Shown piece by piece: positions 26,002 through 33,886 of a DNA stretch of 64,000 nucleotides (positions are counted from its first letter, which is position 1; every line of letters starts with the position of its first letter). Position numbers and translations under genes: made by a program. The notes beneath the pieces were generated by a model. It saw only the letters and a program-made list of their open reading frames with translations. It did not search any database and was not told where the DNA came from. Source of the stretch: Chitinophaga pollutisoli (lineage in GTDB: Bacteria; Bacteroidota; Bacteroidia; Chitinophagales; Chitinophagaceae); the NCBI RefSeq assembly GCF_038396755.1, contig NZ_CP149822.1, positions 3,720,001-3,784,000 of the forward strand. The letters run 5' to 3'.

Positions 26002-27405
26002 ATGAAACTTGTAAAATTCCTTGCTTTTACTTTAGGGGCCGCGGTGGCACTTTCTTCCTGCCGTAACAACGACACTAACGAAGACGATCTGACGCCCGAC
26101 GAGCCTACGGTACTGAGCGGTGTGCAAACATCCAGCAAAACGCTGACCGCAGATAAAGTATGGACCCTGAAAGGTTATGTATACTTCCCTGAAGGAACGA
26201 CGCTGACCATCCAGGAAGGCACCGTGATCAAAAGCGACGTTACCGAGAAAGGCGCGCTGATCATCGAGCGCGGCGCGAAGATCTTCGCAACAGGTACTGC
26301 TTCCAAACCCATCGTTTTCACTTCCGGCAAAGCTGCCGGCCAGCGCCAACCCGGCGACTGGGGTGGCATCATCATCCTGGGCCGCGCCAAAACCAACCGT
26401 AGCACCGAGCCCCAGATCGAAGGCGGTGTTGGTCGTTACTACGGTGGCACCGACGATAACGACAACTCCGGCATCCTGAAATATGTGCGTATCGAATACG
26501 CAGGTATCGCGGCACAACCCAACTCCGAAATCAACGCCCTCACCCTGGGCGCAGTTGGTAAAAATACCGTGATCGACCACGTGATGACTTCCTGGGCAAA
26601 CGACGATGCTTTCGAATTCTTCGGCGGCACCGTAAGCCCTACCCACCTGGTTGCTTTCGCTACCGCTGACGACGATTTCGACTTCGATTTCGGCTACACC
26701 GGTACCGTACAATACGCCGTAGCGCTCCGCCAGCCCACTTTCGTGGATCCCGGAGATGCCGGTAACGGCATCGAGTGCGACAACGACGGCCAGGGTAACA
26801 CCGCCACTCCCCGCACGCACCCTGTTATTTCCAACATGACCATCGTTGGCCCGAACAATGCCACCGGTACTTTGTCCAACCACAACCTGGGCAACCGTTG
26901 GAGAAGGGCGACCAACTTCACTTTTGTGAACTCCATCCTGCTCGGTAACCAGAAAGGCGGTTTCTCCATCGAGTCTGCCGCTTCCTGGGACGATTATAAA
27001 AACAACGTGAGCAAATGGAAAAACAATATCGTATTTGCCGTAACCAAACCTTTCAGCACGGATTCCGCTACCGCCCGCTACGTGACCGGTAACAAATATC
27101 CCGCTGATCCGCTGTCGGCCGCAGACCGTACTGCCATGATCAACGAAGGCATCGCCGCGCTGCAGGCCATGGCTACCGCAAACGGACAGTTCAACTTCGT
27201 AGCGCCTACGGCTGATGCTGTTGGCCTTACCGATCCTTTCAACCTGAATACGCCCAACTTCCTGCCCAAAACCGGCTCCGAAGCCCTCGGGGGTACTTTC
27301 CAGGCTGCAACCGGTGTTAAAACGGAAACTTTCCGTGGCGCATTCGGTACAGAAAACTGGCTGGCAGGCTGGACCAACTTCAACCCTGGTCAGCAGGCTT
27401 ATTAA
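26002..27405 (+). CDS. Surface lipoprotein with right-handed beta-helix-like repeats
   Basis: A 467-residue lipoprotein: signal peptide with lipobox ALSSC (Cys20), followed by an asparagine/acid-rich stretch (RNNDTNEDD) typical of surface-exported lipoproteins. The mature part has many short Gly/Asn turns and GTTLTIQEGTVIKS and GALIIERGAKIFATG repeats that resemble a parallel beta-helix. DDDFDFDFGYTG is an unusually acidic patch that could bind metal. It lies between the TonB receptor and OprO/P porin genes. It probably works at the surface with the receptor; the ligand is unknown. Confidence 0.8.
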   Translation: MKLVKFLAFTLGAAVALSSCRNNDTNEDDLTPDEPTVLSGVQTSSKTLTADKVWTLKGYVYFPEGTTLTIQEGTVIKSDVTEKGALIIERGAKIFATGTASKPIVFTSGKAAGQRQPGDWGGIIILGRAKTNRSTEPQIEGGVGRYYGGTDDNDNSGILKYVRIEYAGIAAQPNSEINALTLGAVGKNTVIDHVMTSWANDDAFEFFGGTVSPTHLVAFATADDDFDFDFGYTGTVQYAVALRQPTFVDPGDAGNGIECDNDGQGNTATPRTHPVISNMTIVGPNNATGTLSNHNLGNRWRRATNFTFVNSILLGNQKGGFSIESAASWDDYKNNVSKWKNNIVFAVTKPFSTDSATARYVTGNKYPADPLSAADRTAMINEGIAALQAMATANGQFNFVAPTADAVGLTDPFNLNTPNFLPKTGSEALGGTFQAATGVKTETFRGAFGTENWLAGWTNFNPGQQAY

Positions 27406-27435
27406 TACCGCATCTGTCGAATCGTTATAATCTAC

Positions 27436-27463
27436 AACGCCCGGGCACCTGCCCGGGCGTTTT
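27436..27463 (+). terminator. Terminator after the beta-helix lipoprotein gene
   Basis: AACGCCCGGGC (27436-27446) and GCCCGGGCGTT (27451-27461) form a perfect 11-bp stem with loop ACCT, followed by TTTGTTT. Confidence 0.8.
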
Positions 27464-27483
27464 GTTTCCCCGGTATCGTTCCG

Positions 27484-27491
27484 TATTTTTG
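27484..27491 (+). promoter_or_regulatory. -7 promoter element beside the porin start codon
   Basis: TATTTTTG is an exact TAnnTTTG match with only 4 bp between it and the ATG at 27496. This is the same spacing as at the hydrolase gene at 13488, so a leaderless mRNA is likely. No Pho-box-like repeats precede it. Confidence 0.5.
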
Positions 27492-27495
27492 CCGG

Positions 27496-28833
27496 ATGAA
27501 GGCATTGCGTTTCTCGGTTCGGACAGGTTTCCTGGCATTATTTCTCAGTTTGGTGGCGATCTCCGTAAAGGCTCAGTTTCTGATGGATATGATCGATACT
27601 ACCACCGATCTCGGGAAGGGGATGATCTCTATCTACAAGCGTTACGACCATTTGCGCATCAGCGGCTACATGCAGCCACAGTTTCAGTACGCGTCGGGTA
27701 AAGGGCCGGAAAGCTATGCGGGCGGGGATTTCAACAAGCAGGTGGATAACCGCTTTATGCTCCGCCGGGGCCGCGTCCGGTTCGATTACGCCCACTACAA
27801 CAAGCGTGATCTGCCGACGGTGCAGTTCGTGTTCCAGTTCGACGGTACCGAGCGCGGCGTGAATATCCGCGACTTCTGGGGCCGGTTGTTTGACGGCAAG
27901 TGGGATGTGATGGCATTGACGATGGGGATGTTCGCGCGGCCATTCGGGTACGAGGTCAACTTGTCTTCCGGCGACCGTGAAGCTCCCGAGCGGGGGCGTA
28001 TGAGCCAGATTCTGATGAAAAGTGAACGGGACATGGGCGGTATGCTGACCTTCGAGCCCCGTTCCAAAACCCATCCCCTGCATTATTTGAAAGTAGACGT
28101 CGGCCTGTTCAACGGGCAGGGCCTCTCCGGCCCCTCGGACTTCGACAGCCACAAAGATATCATCGCCCGGGTAGCCATGAAACCAAAGCCCATCAACGCG
28201 CAAGGCTGGCTGCTGTCGGTCGGCGGCAGTATCCTCTACGGCGGGATGGAGCAGTTTACGAATAAAATTTATACGATGGAAAGCGGGAAAACGGACTTCA
28301 ACGTGGACTCCAGCGCCACCAACGTGGGCGTGATCGCGCCGAGGCAGTATTACGGTGCCGACGCGCAGCTGGTGATCCCTAACGGCAAGGAGCGCGGCGC
28401 TACGCAGTTCCGGGCCGAATATATCCGCGGTACCCAAACCTCTACACGCCTCGATACAGAAACGCCGGGCATTATCCCGGTAGACAGAGCAGGGGCTTTT
28501 GCACCGCTTTACATCCGCCCTTTCGACGGCGCTTATTTTTCCTTCCTGCAACACCTCGGGCATCCGCAGCACCAGCTGGTGCTTAAATATGACTGGTACG
28601 ATCCCAACCGTGCCGTAAAAGGCCGTCAGATCGGTAATGCGGCGGCGAAAAACCTCACCGGCGGCGATGTCCGTTTCGATACATTCGGGTTCGGGTACGT
28701 GTTTTACTACAATGAAAACATGAAGCTCGTTCTCTGGTACGACCGGGTGTGGAATGAGAGCACCTTGCTGGAAGGGTTCGAGGAGGATATCGCCGACAAC
28801 GTGTTTACGGCGCGTATCCAGTACCGTTTCTGA
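27496..28833 (+). CDS. Phosphate-selective porin O/P family protein
   Basis: A 445-residue outer-membrane porin. A signal peptide covers residues 1-27 (ending VKAQ), then a short helical stretch, then a beta-barrel with FMLRRGRVRFDYAHYNKRD, FARPFGYEVNLSSGDREAPER and alternating hydrophobic strands ending in RIQYRF, a typical C-terminal aromatic. These match the OprO/OprP (Porin_O_P) family, whose Pseudomonas members pass phosphate or polyphosphate. It lies between the beta-helix lipoprotein and the two-component genes, in keeping with phosphate uptake. Confidence 0.87.
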   Translation: MKALRFSVRTGFLALFLSLVAISVKAQFLMDMIDTTTDLGKGMISIYKRYDHLRISGYMQPQFQYASGKGPESYAGGDFNKQVDNRFMLRRGRVRFDYAHYNKRDLPTVQFVFQFDGTERGVNIRDFWGRLFDGKWDVMALTMGMFARPFGYEVNLSSGDREAPERGRMSQILMKSERDMGGMLTFEPRSKTHPLHYLKVDVGLFNGQGLSGPSDFDSHKDIIARVAMKPKPINAQGWLLSVGGSILYGGMEQFTNKIYTMESGKTDFNVDSSATNVGVIAPRQYYGADAQLVIPNGKERGATQFRAEYIRGTQTSTRLDTETPGIIPVDRAGAFAPLYIRPFDGAYFSFLQHLGHPQHQLVLKYDWYDPNRAVKGRQIGNAAAKNLTGGDVRFDTFGFGYVFYYNENMKLVLWYDRVWNESTLLEGFEEDIADNVFTARIQYRF

Positions 28834-28842
28834 TTTTCCTCC

Positions 28843-29241
28843 TTACTTTTTGCGGAAGTACATCTGCGCGCCGAACATCGCGGCGTTGTCGGGCATGATC
28901 CGCAGCTCGATGTTGTATTCCGCGGCATTGTCGGGCTTCATTACGAGCACGTACAGGCCGATCGGCGGCCTTTCCACTACGAAATATTCCCCTCGTTCCG
29001 TTTTAGGCGATATGTACAGGCCGCTGGTGTGCGTGTACCGCAAATTGGTGCCGAACTGGTATTTGGGAACGATGGCGGAGCGGGGCTCTTCGGGATTGGG
29101 GACCACGCCGTTCATCATCCATTCACCGGAAACGACGGTGGCTTCGCCATTGAACTGGATGGAAGGATCGTCTTTACTTTTTTTACACGCGCCGAGGAAT
29201 GTTGCGGCTACCAGGGTACAGGTAATCAGGGTGTTTTTCAT
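28843..29241 (-). CDS. Small hypothetical lipoprotein
   Basis: A 132-residue protein with a lipoprotein signal peptide: lipobox FLGAC with Cys19, then KKSKDDP, which fits a Bacteroidota surface-export signal. The remaining text is beta-rich (a possible small sandwich) and matches no family I know. It is transcribed convergently with the porin and points the same way as the two-component genes, with a likely -7 element (TACATTTG on the minus strand) near 29280. Function unknown. Confidence 0.65.
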   Translation of the reverse strand: MKNTLITCTLVAATFLGACKKSKDDPSIQFNGEATVVSGEWMMNGVVPNPEEPRSAIVPKYQFGTNLRYTHTSGLYISPKTERGEYFVVERPPIGLYVLVMKPDNAAEYNIELRIMPDNAAMFGAQMYFRKK

Positions 29242-29404
29242 CTTGTCTTGATTGGGTTGATATTTCCTGTAACCAAATGTAAAAGAACGTTTGGATTGTT
29301 CAAAGGCGGAGGATGTTAAAGTCAGAGCCGTTACTTTAACAATCGACGCATGGTTACGCGGAATTGCCTGACTCCCCGTTTATTGGGTATGTTCTGATGG
29401 AAAG

Positions 29405-30529
29405 TTACAGGTAAATCTCACGGCCCAGTTCGAGGGTAAAGCCGAAGGTGGAGCCTACTTCCACTTTGCTGCGCACGTTGATCGTTTGGTCATGTGCTTC
29501 AACAATGTGTTTCACGATAGCCAGGCCGAGGCCGGTTCCGCCGATGTCGCGGCTGCGGGCGCGGTCGGTACGGTAGAAACGTTCGAATACCCGGGGGAGG
29601 TGTTCTTCAGCCATGCCGATACCGGTATCCGAGATCTCCACGAGTGCGCGCTTGCCGTCCATGTTATAGACGCTGGCGATGGTCTGGCCTTCCTGTTTGC
29701 CGTATTTTACGGAGTTTTCGATCAGGTTGATGAGCACCTGGCGGATCTTTTCTTTGTCGGCGTTTACCATGATGGGGGCTTCGCAACCTTTCTTGATGCT
29801 GAATTTGATATCCTTCTGTTTGGCTTTGATGGACAGGGTGTCGAACACATCGCGGATAAGGTCCTGGATCACGAACTGTTCCTTGTTGATGGTCATTTCC
29901 CCGCTTTCGAGCTTGGAAATTTCGTCGAGATCGTCGATCAGCCGGCAGAGGCGGTCGATATTTTTGGTGGCGTTTTTGAGGAAGGTTTTGTTCACCTGGG
30001 GATCGTCGATGGCGCCGTCGAGCAGCGTATGGATGTATCCCTGAACGGCGAAGATGGGGGTTTTGAGTTCGTGGGAGAGGTTAAGGAGGAATTCTTTCCG
30101 GAAAGCTTCATTGCGGCGGAGGTTTTCCAGTTCTTCCCTTTTCTGGAAGGCCCATTTTTCCACGTCTTCACTGACTTCCTCGATCGTTTTGAGAGGGAGG
30201 ATGTTTTTATTGAAGAATTCCTCGCGCTTGGAGGCTTTCGTCTGGTAGATAAACTTGTATATCAGTTTGATCTTCCGGTAGATGAAATTCTGGAGGGTGT
30301 AGAGGTAGAGGAAATAGGCAACGAGGAAAGTGAGCCCGAAGGCGATGAGGGTTTCCTTGAGGGTGGCGCCGATTACGAGGCATCCCAGGGCCATAACGAC
30401 GGACAGGATGAACGCGGTAAATGCGGCGAGTTTCTGTGGCGACAGGTTTTTGGCTTTCAGCATACTCCAAAGAGCGTGTAAGTTGAGATTGCTGGAAATT
30501 AAACTAAATTTTTTACTTGAAGATGCCAT
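29405..30529 (-). CDS. PhoR-like sensor histidine kinase
   Basis: A 374-residue inner-membrane kinase with two membrane segments (about 36-55 and 60-80) and almost no periplasmic loop between them. A linker follows, then the H-box NLSHELKTPIF with the phosphorylated His153, then an ATPase domain with N-box NLIENSVKYG, DTGIGM and GGTGLGLAIVKHI. PhoR-type kinases have the same short membrane entry and rely on transporter partners for sensing. The regulator gene is 63 bp upstream in the same operon. The phosphate role is inferred from context. Confidence 0.87.
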   Translation of the reverse strand: MASSSKKFSLISSNLNLHALWSMLKAKNLSPQKLAAFTAFILSVVMALGCLVIGATLKETLIAFGLTFLVAYFLYLYTLQNFIYRKIKLIYKFIYQTKASKREEFFNKNILPLKTIEEVSEDVEKWAFQKREELENLRRNEAFRKEFLLNLSHELKTPIFAVQGYIHTLLDGAIDDPQVNKTFLKNATKNIDRLCRLIDDLDEISKLESGEMTINKEQFVIQDLIRDVFDTLSIKAKQKDIKFSIKKGCEAPIMVNADKEKIRQVLINLIENSVKYGKQEGQTIASVYNMDGKRALVEISDTGIGMAEEHLPRVFERFYRTDRARSRDIGGTGLGLAIVKHIVEAHDQTINVRSKVEVGSTFGFTLELGREIYL

Positions 30530-30592
30530 AATTCACAAAGCCGGAGGCCACACGGGTGCGGATACGGTAGAAAGGTTCGGGAGAGATGCGTT

Positions 30593-31282
30593 TCAGAGTT
30601 CGAATTTGTAGCCTACGCCTTTGACGGTGGTGATGAGATCAACGCCGAGTTTCTGGCGGATTTTGCGGATGTGCACGTCGATGGTGCGGTCGCCCACGAT
30701 CACTTCGGTGCCCCAAACCTGGTTGAGGATCTCGTTGCGGAGGAAAACGCGGCCGGGCTTGGAGGCCAGGAGCTGGAGGAGCTCGAATTCCTTTTTGGCG
30801 AGGATGATTTCGTCCCCTTTATAGGTAACGGTGAATTTTTCACGGTCGATGATGAGGTCGCCCAGGTGGATCTGCTGTTCTTCCGTTTTGTTCAGCCGGC
30901 GGAAGAGTGCGTTGATGCGGGAAACGAGGAGCCTGGGTTTGATGGGCTTGGCGATGTAGTCGTCGGCCCCCATGTTGAGCCCTTCGATCTCGCTCTTTTC
31001 GTCGTTCAGCGCGGTGAGGAACAATACCATGGTTTCCTTGAATTCGGGGAGGCGGCGAAGCTCGCGGCAGGTGTCGATCCCGTTCTTGTTGGGCATCATG
31101 ATGTCCAGCATGATCAGGTCCGGCCGGAAGATCTTGGCTTTCTGGATCGCTTCGAGCCCGTCTTTGGCCGTTACCGTTTCGTACCCCGCGCTCTTGAGGT
31201 TGTAACTGATGATTTCGAGGATATCGGCCTCATCGTCCACGACCAGAATTTTTCCTACTGCTACTGCTGGTTCCATCAACAT
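30593..31282 (-). CDS. PhoB-like OmpR-family response regulator
   Basis: A 229-residue regulator. The receiver domain has the acidic pair VVDDE (Asp16-Asp17), phosphorylated Asp60 (LIMLDIMMP) and Lys in AKPIKP. The C-terminal winged helix has LLQLLASKPGRVFLR, then NEILNQVW and VHIRKIRQKLG. It is transcribed before its kinase. As the only regulator in a phosphate island whose promoters carry 11-bp direct repeats, it is the best candidate to bind them. That link is inference. Confidence 0.88.
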   Translation of the reverse strand: MLMEPAVAVGKILVVDDEADILEIISYNLKSAGYETVTAKDGLEAIQKAKIFRPDLIMLDIMMPNKNGIDTCRELRRLPEFKETMVLFLTALNDEKSEIEGLNMGADDYIAKPIKPRLLVSRINALFRRLNKTEEQQIHLGDLIIDREKFTVTYKGDEIILAKKEFELLQLLASKPGRVFLRNEILNQVWGTEVIVGDRTIDVHIRKIRQKLGVDLITTVKGVGYKFEL

Positions 31283-31304
31283 AATTTGGGTGTTTAAGAC
31301 GGCA

Positions 31305-31360
31305 CAAAATTAATCACCCCTTTCCCGTTTCATGAAAAGATAACATTATGGAATTGTTAA
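31305..31360 (-). promoter_or_regulatory. Response-regulator promoter with a partial Pho-box-like element
   Basis: On the minus strand, two 11-bp units, TTAAC... (31360-31350) and ATAAT... (31349-31339), begin 48 and 37 bp upstream of the -7 element TAATTTTG (31312-31305). These are the exact positions of repeats 1 and 2 at the four full sites. Positions 3 and 4 are not conserved. It may be a weak autoregulatory site or a coincidence. Confidence 0.4.
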
Positions 31361-31593
31361 TTCCCGCCGTCTCCAATCGTGTATCAGCCTGCAATGTACG
31401 CTTTTTGCCCCTTTTCTTGCCCGGTTCCCCCGCCAATCCGGCAGGCCGTTTTGCCATTAATCATATTCTGTAAATGGTGAAAAAATGGCGGAGCAGCCAT
31501 GGGACTGACTTTGTGTGAAAATATGCAGTCAATAACGCATATGATTTGTTTTATATGCCTGCTGCGGGATTGCTTATCTGCTATAATTGGTAG

Positions 31594-31601
31594 TAAATTT
31601 G
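31594..31601 (+). promoter_or_regulatory. -7 promoter element of the 730-residue exported protein
   Basis: TAAATTTG is an exact TAnnTTTG match, 28 bp before the ATG at 31630. Confidence 0.6.
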
Positions 31602-31629
31602 CAGTGTAGCATAGGCGTAACTTAACAAT

Positions 31630-33822
31630 ATGAAAAAAACATTACTAATCATATCTTTAGGCATTGTGTTCAGTGGTTGGAGCTATGGTCAGAAGGTACA
31701 GATCCCCATCACCCGGCAAGGCTTCCATGACAATATCGACAAGGAACAGCTCAACGCCGACAAGCTGGACGGCAAACAGGATAATTTCGTGAAAGTCGGC
31801 GACGACGAGAACATGAACCTCCAGGTCACCAGCGCCCTCTCCAAAATGGTGGACGACATACAGGTGGAAATAGAGCGCGACACCGCGCTGGACCACCGCC
31901 TGAAAGTGAAATACCTTTCCGGTCTCCACCAAACGCTCCGCGACTATAATCTCAAACGCGCATACAATCGTATCGACGCCGAAGAAGCGCCCGCCATGAT
32001 CTCGGCCTACCACCAGATGATGCGCGCCGATATCCAGGGCAAAAGCATTTACCCCGCAGCCCGCAAGCTCAGCTTCGAGGCCGGGGAGCGCACCATCGAG
32101 GCCTTCCAGGACAACCCGGGTTACAAGGATTCCCGCGGCGAAATGTTCGCCAAGTTCGCTTTTAAAAACCTGGAAGACATCATGCCCAAACTCGGGCCCT
32201 ACCTCGAATACTCCGTGACCGACTCCGTGGTGGCCGCCGTGGCCAGGAAGTACCCCAACCAGGTGCTCACCTACGCCACATCGTACACCCCCACCGCGTC
32301 CGCCATCCGCCGCAACCCCGACCCGCTGGTGCAGCAGATCGTCGCCGTCGGCCGAAGCAGCATGTCCACCAAACTCATGCCCTTCATCGATCAGCTGATG
32401 GACGGATCCGCCACCATCCCCGAACTGGAAAGGGCCGTGGATAACGACGACAGCTATTTCCGGCTGATGGTCAGCACTTCCATCGTACTGCAGAAAAAGA
32501 AAGCCGAAGGCGCCAACATCATGGGGCTCAAGGCCATGCAGGAGAACATGAAAGCCAAATCGCTCCGGTATATCCGCGAGATCAACGACCTGCACGACGA
32601 AAGCCACGCCATCCGCTTCCGCATCGTGAAGGACTTTACGCCCGAAGAACTGTATTACCTGATCATCAACGGCCAGGAAGAATTATATACCTCCAGCTAC
32701 ACCAACGCCGCCAAGCAGGGGCTGTACGACCAGATGATGCTGCGCATGAAGCCGCCCCGCGGCGACAGCCTGCTCATGCTCGTGAGCTTCGACCGTTTCA
32801 AGAAATTCATCGCCATGGCGGCGGGTTTCAATACCCTGGATAACTTCCTTCGCTCCATGGACGGAGAAAATGCGAACTACCTCATGGTGAAATTCGTCCG
32901 CAGCCTGGAGAAGACGGAAGACCTGGAAGACGCGGTGGACGTGGCCAACTCCTTCGGCTCGATCCGCGACGAGAAGCTGCTGGAGTTCCTCCGCGAGGAG
33001 GTGCGCAAAAACCTGCATTTCGTGCAGTCGAAAAACGACAAGCGCGGGATCACGATCTATTCGCTGCTCAACAGCATCTTCATGGAAAATGGCCATGGCA
33101 GCGACAGCTCCTGGGCGTCTGATATGAGCTCCAAGCTGCAGTTGCCTCCCATCAACTACGTGGAATTCAACACTTTGCCCAGCGGCAGCGACAGCGGCCG
33201 GATATATCAGCAGGTGTTTTTCTATGGTGATGAAGACGGGATCAGCTCGTACGCCAGCTTCATGGGTAACTTCCCGAAAGGGGAGTGGAACGTGACGAAG
33301 AATACTTACTGGACTACGATCACGTCGGCCAAAGGGAAGCCTACGACCATCTTCGCCAACAATCCGCTGAAAGAGCCGGAAGACAAAACGGCGATCGAAA
33401 AGCTGGGGGAGTACCTCGATGAAAAAGATATCCACCCCACCATCTTCATCCACCGCGGGCATAGTTACCATGTGAATACCACGCTCGACAACCTGCAGAG
33501 CACGGCCCGCATCGTGGTGCTGGGTTCCTGCGGCGGTTACCACAACCTCGCTACCGTGCTCGAAAAAGCGCCCGAAGCGCATATTATTTCCTCCAAGCAG
33601 GTGGGCACCCGCTGGGTGAACGAACCTATCATCCGCAGCCTGGAAGACCTCGTGCGCGCCGGCAAGAATGTGGACTGGGTGCAGATGTGGGCGGGGCTCA
33701 GCCGGAAGTTCGCGGGAGACGGGGCCAACAAGGCGCTGTTCGACGACTACGTGCCGCCCCATAAGAACCTCGGGGCCATCTTCATCAAGGCTTACCGGCA
33801 GGTGATGAAAGACGAAAACTAA
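31630..33822 (+). CDS. Large exported protein with possible C-terminal caspase-like domain
   Basis: A 730-residue protein with a signal peptide (residues 1-21, ending WSYG-Q). Residues about 30-490 look mainly helical and match nothing I know. From about residue 520 a strand/helix pattern begins (QQVFFYGDEDG), followed by TIFIHRGHSYH (His608, His611) and ARIVVLGSCGGY (Cys634). A His-containing strand end followed by a Cys after the next strand is the arrangement of caspase-fold (clan CD) proteases, with a His611-to-Cys634 spacing close to separases. The protease call is inference. It stands alone, with a terminator after it. Confidence 0.6.
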   Translation: MKKTLLIISLGIVFSGWSYGQKVQIPITRQGFHDNIDKEQLNADKLDGKQDNFVKVGDDENMNLQVTSALSKMVDDIQVEIERDTALDHRLKVKYLSGLHQTLRDYNLKRAYNRIDAEEAPAMISAYHQMMRADIQGKSIYPAARKLSFEAGERTIEAFQDNPGYKDSRGEMFAKFAFKNLEDIMPKLGPYLEYSVTDSVVAAVARKYPNQVLTYATSYTPTASAIRRNPDPLVQQIVAVGRSSMSTKLMPFIDQLMDGSATIPELERAVDNDDSYFRLMVSTSIVLQKKKAEGANIMGLKAMQENMKAKSLRYIREINDLHDESHAIRFRIVKDFTPEELYYLIINGQEELYTSSYTNAAKQGLYDQMMLRMKPPRGDSLLMLVSFDRFKKFIAMAAGFNTLDNFLRSMDGENANYLMVKFVRSLEKTEDLEDAVDVANSFGSIRDEKLLEFLREEVRKNLHFVQSKNDKRGITIYSLLNSIFMENGHGSDSSWASDMSSKLQLPPINYVEFNTLPSGSDSGRIYQQVFFYGDEDGISSYASFMGNFPKGEWNVTKNTYWTTITSAKGKPTTIFANNPLKEPEDKTAIEKLGEYLDEKDIHPTIFIHRGHSYHVNTTLDNLQSTARIVVLGSCGGYHNLATVLEKAPEAHIISSKQVGTRWVNEPIIRSLEDLVRAGKNVDWVQMWAGLSRKFAGDGANKALFDDYVPPHKNLGAIFIKAYRQVMKDEN

Positions 33823-33827
33823 TTGTG

Positions 33828-33853
33828 AAAAAGGGAGCGCCGCTCCCTTTTTT
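33828..33853 (+). terminator. Terminator after the 730-residue exported protein
   Basis: AAAAAGGGAGC (33828-33838) pairs with GCTCCCTTTTTT around a 3-base loop, ending in a T-run. Confidence 0.8.
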
Positions 33854-33886
33854 GCGTTTTGGGAATTACCGTTTACTTTTACAGGA

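Larger units (their letters stand above)
31283..31629. other. Divergent promoter interval
   Basis: No gene is supported in these 347 bp. They hold the response-regulator promoter on the minus strand (-7 TAATTTTG at 31305-31312), two TAA-type 11-bp units (31339-31360) and the promoter of the 730-residue exported protein on the plus strand (31594-31601). The roughly 230 bp in between show nothing I can identify. Confidence 0.7.

Noticed and set aside
29242..29400. TAAC motifs upstream of the small lipoprotein at 28843
   Set aside because: Several TAAC/TAAA words occur, but not at 11-bp spacing and not 15 bp before a -7 element.
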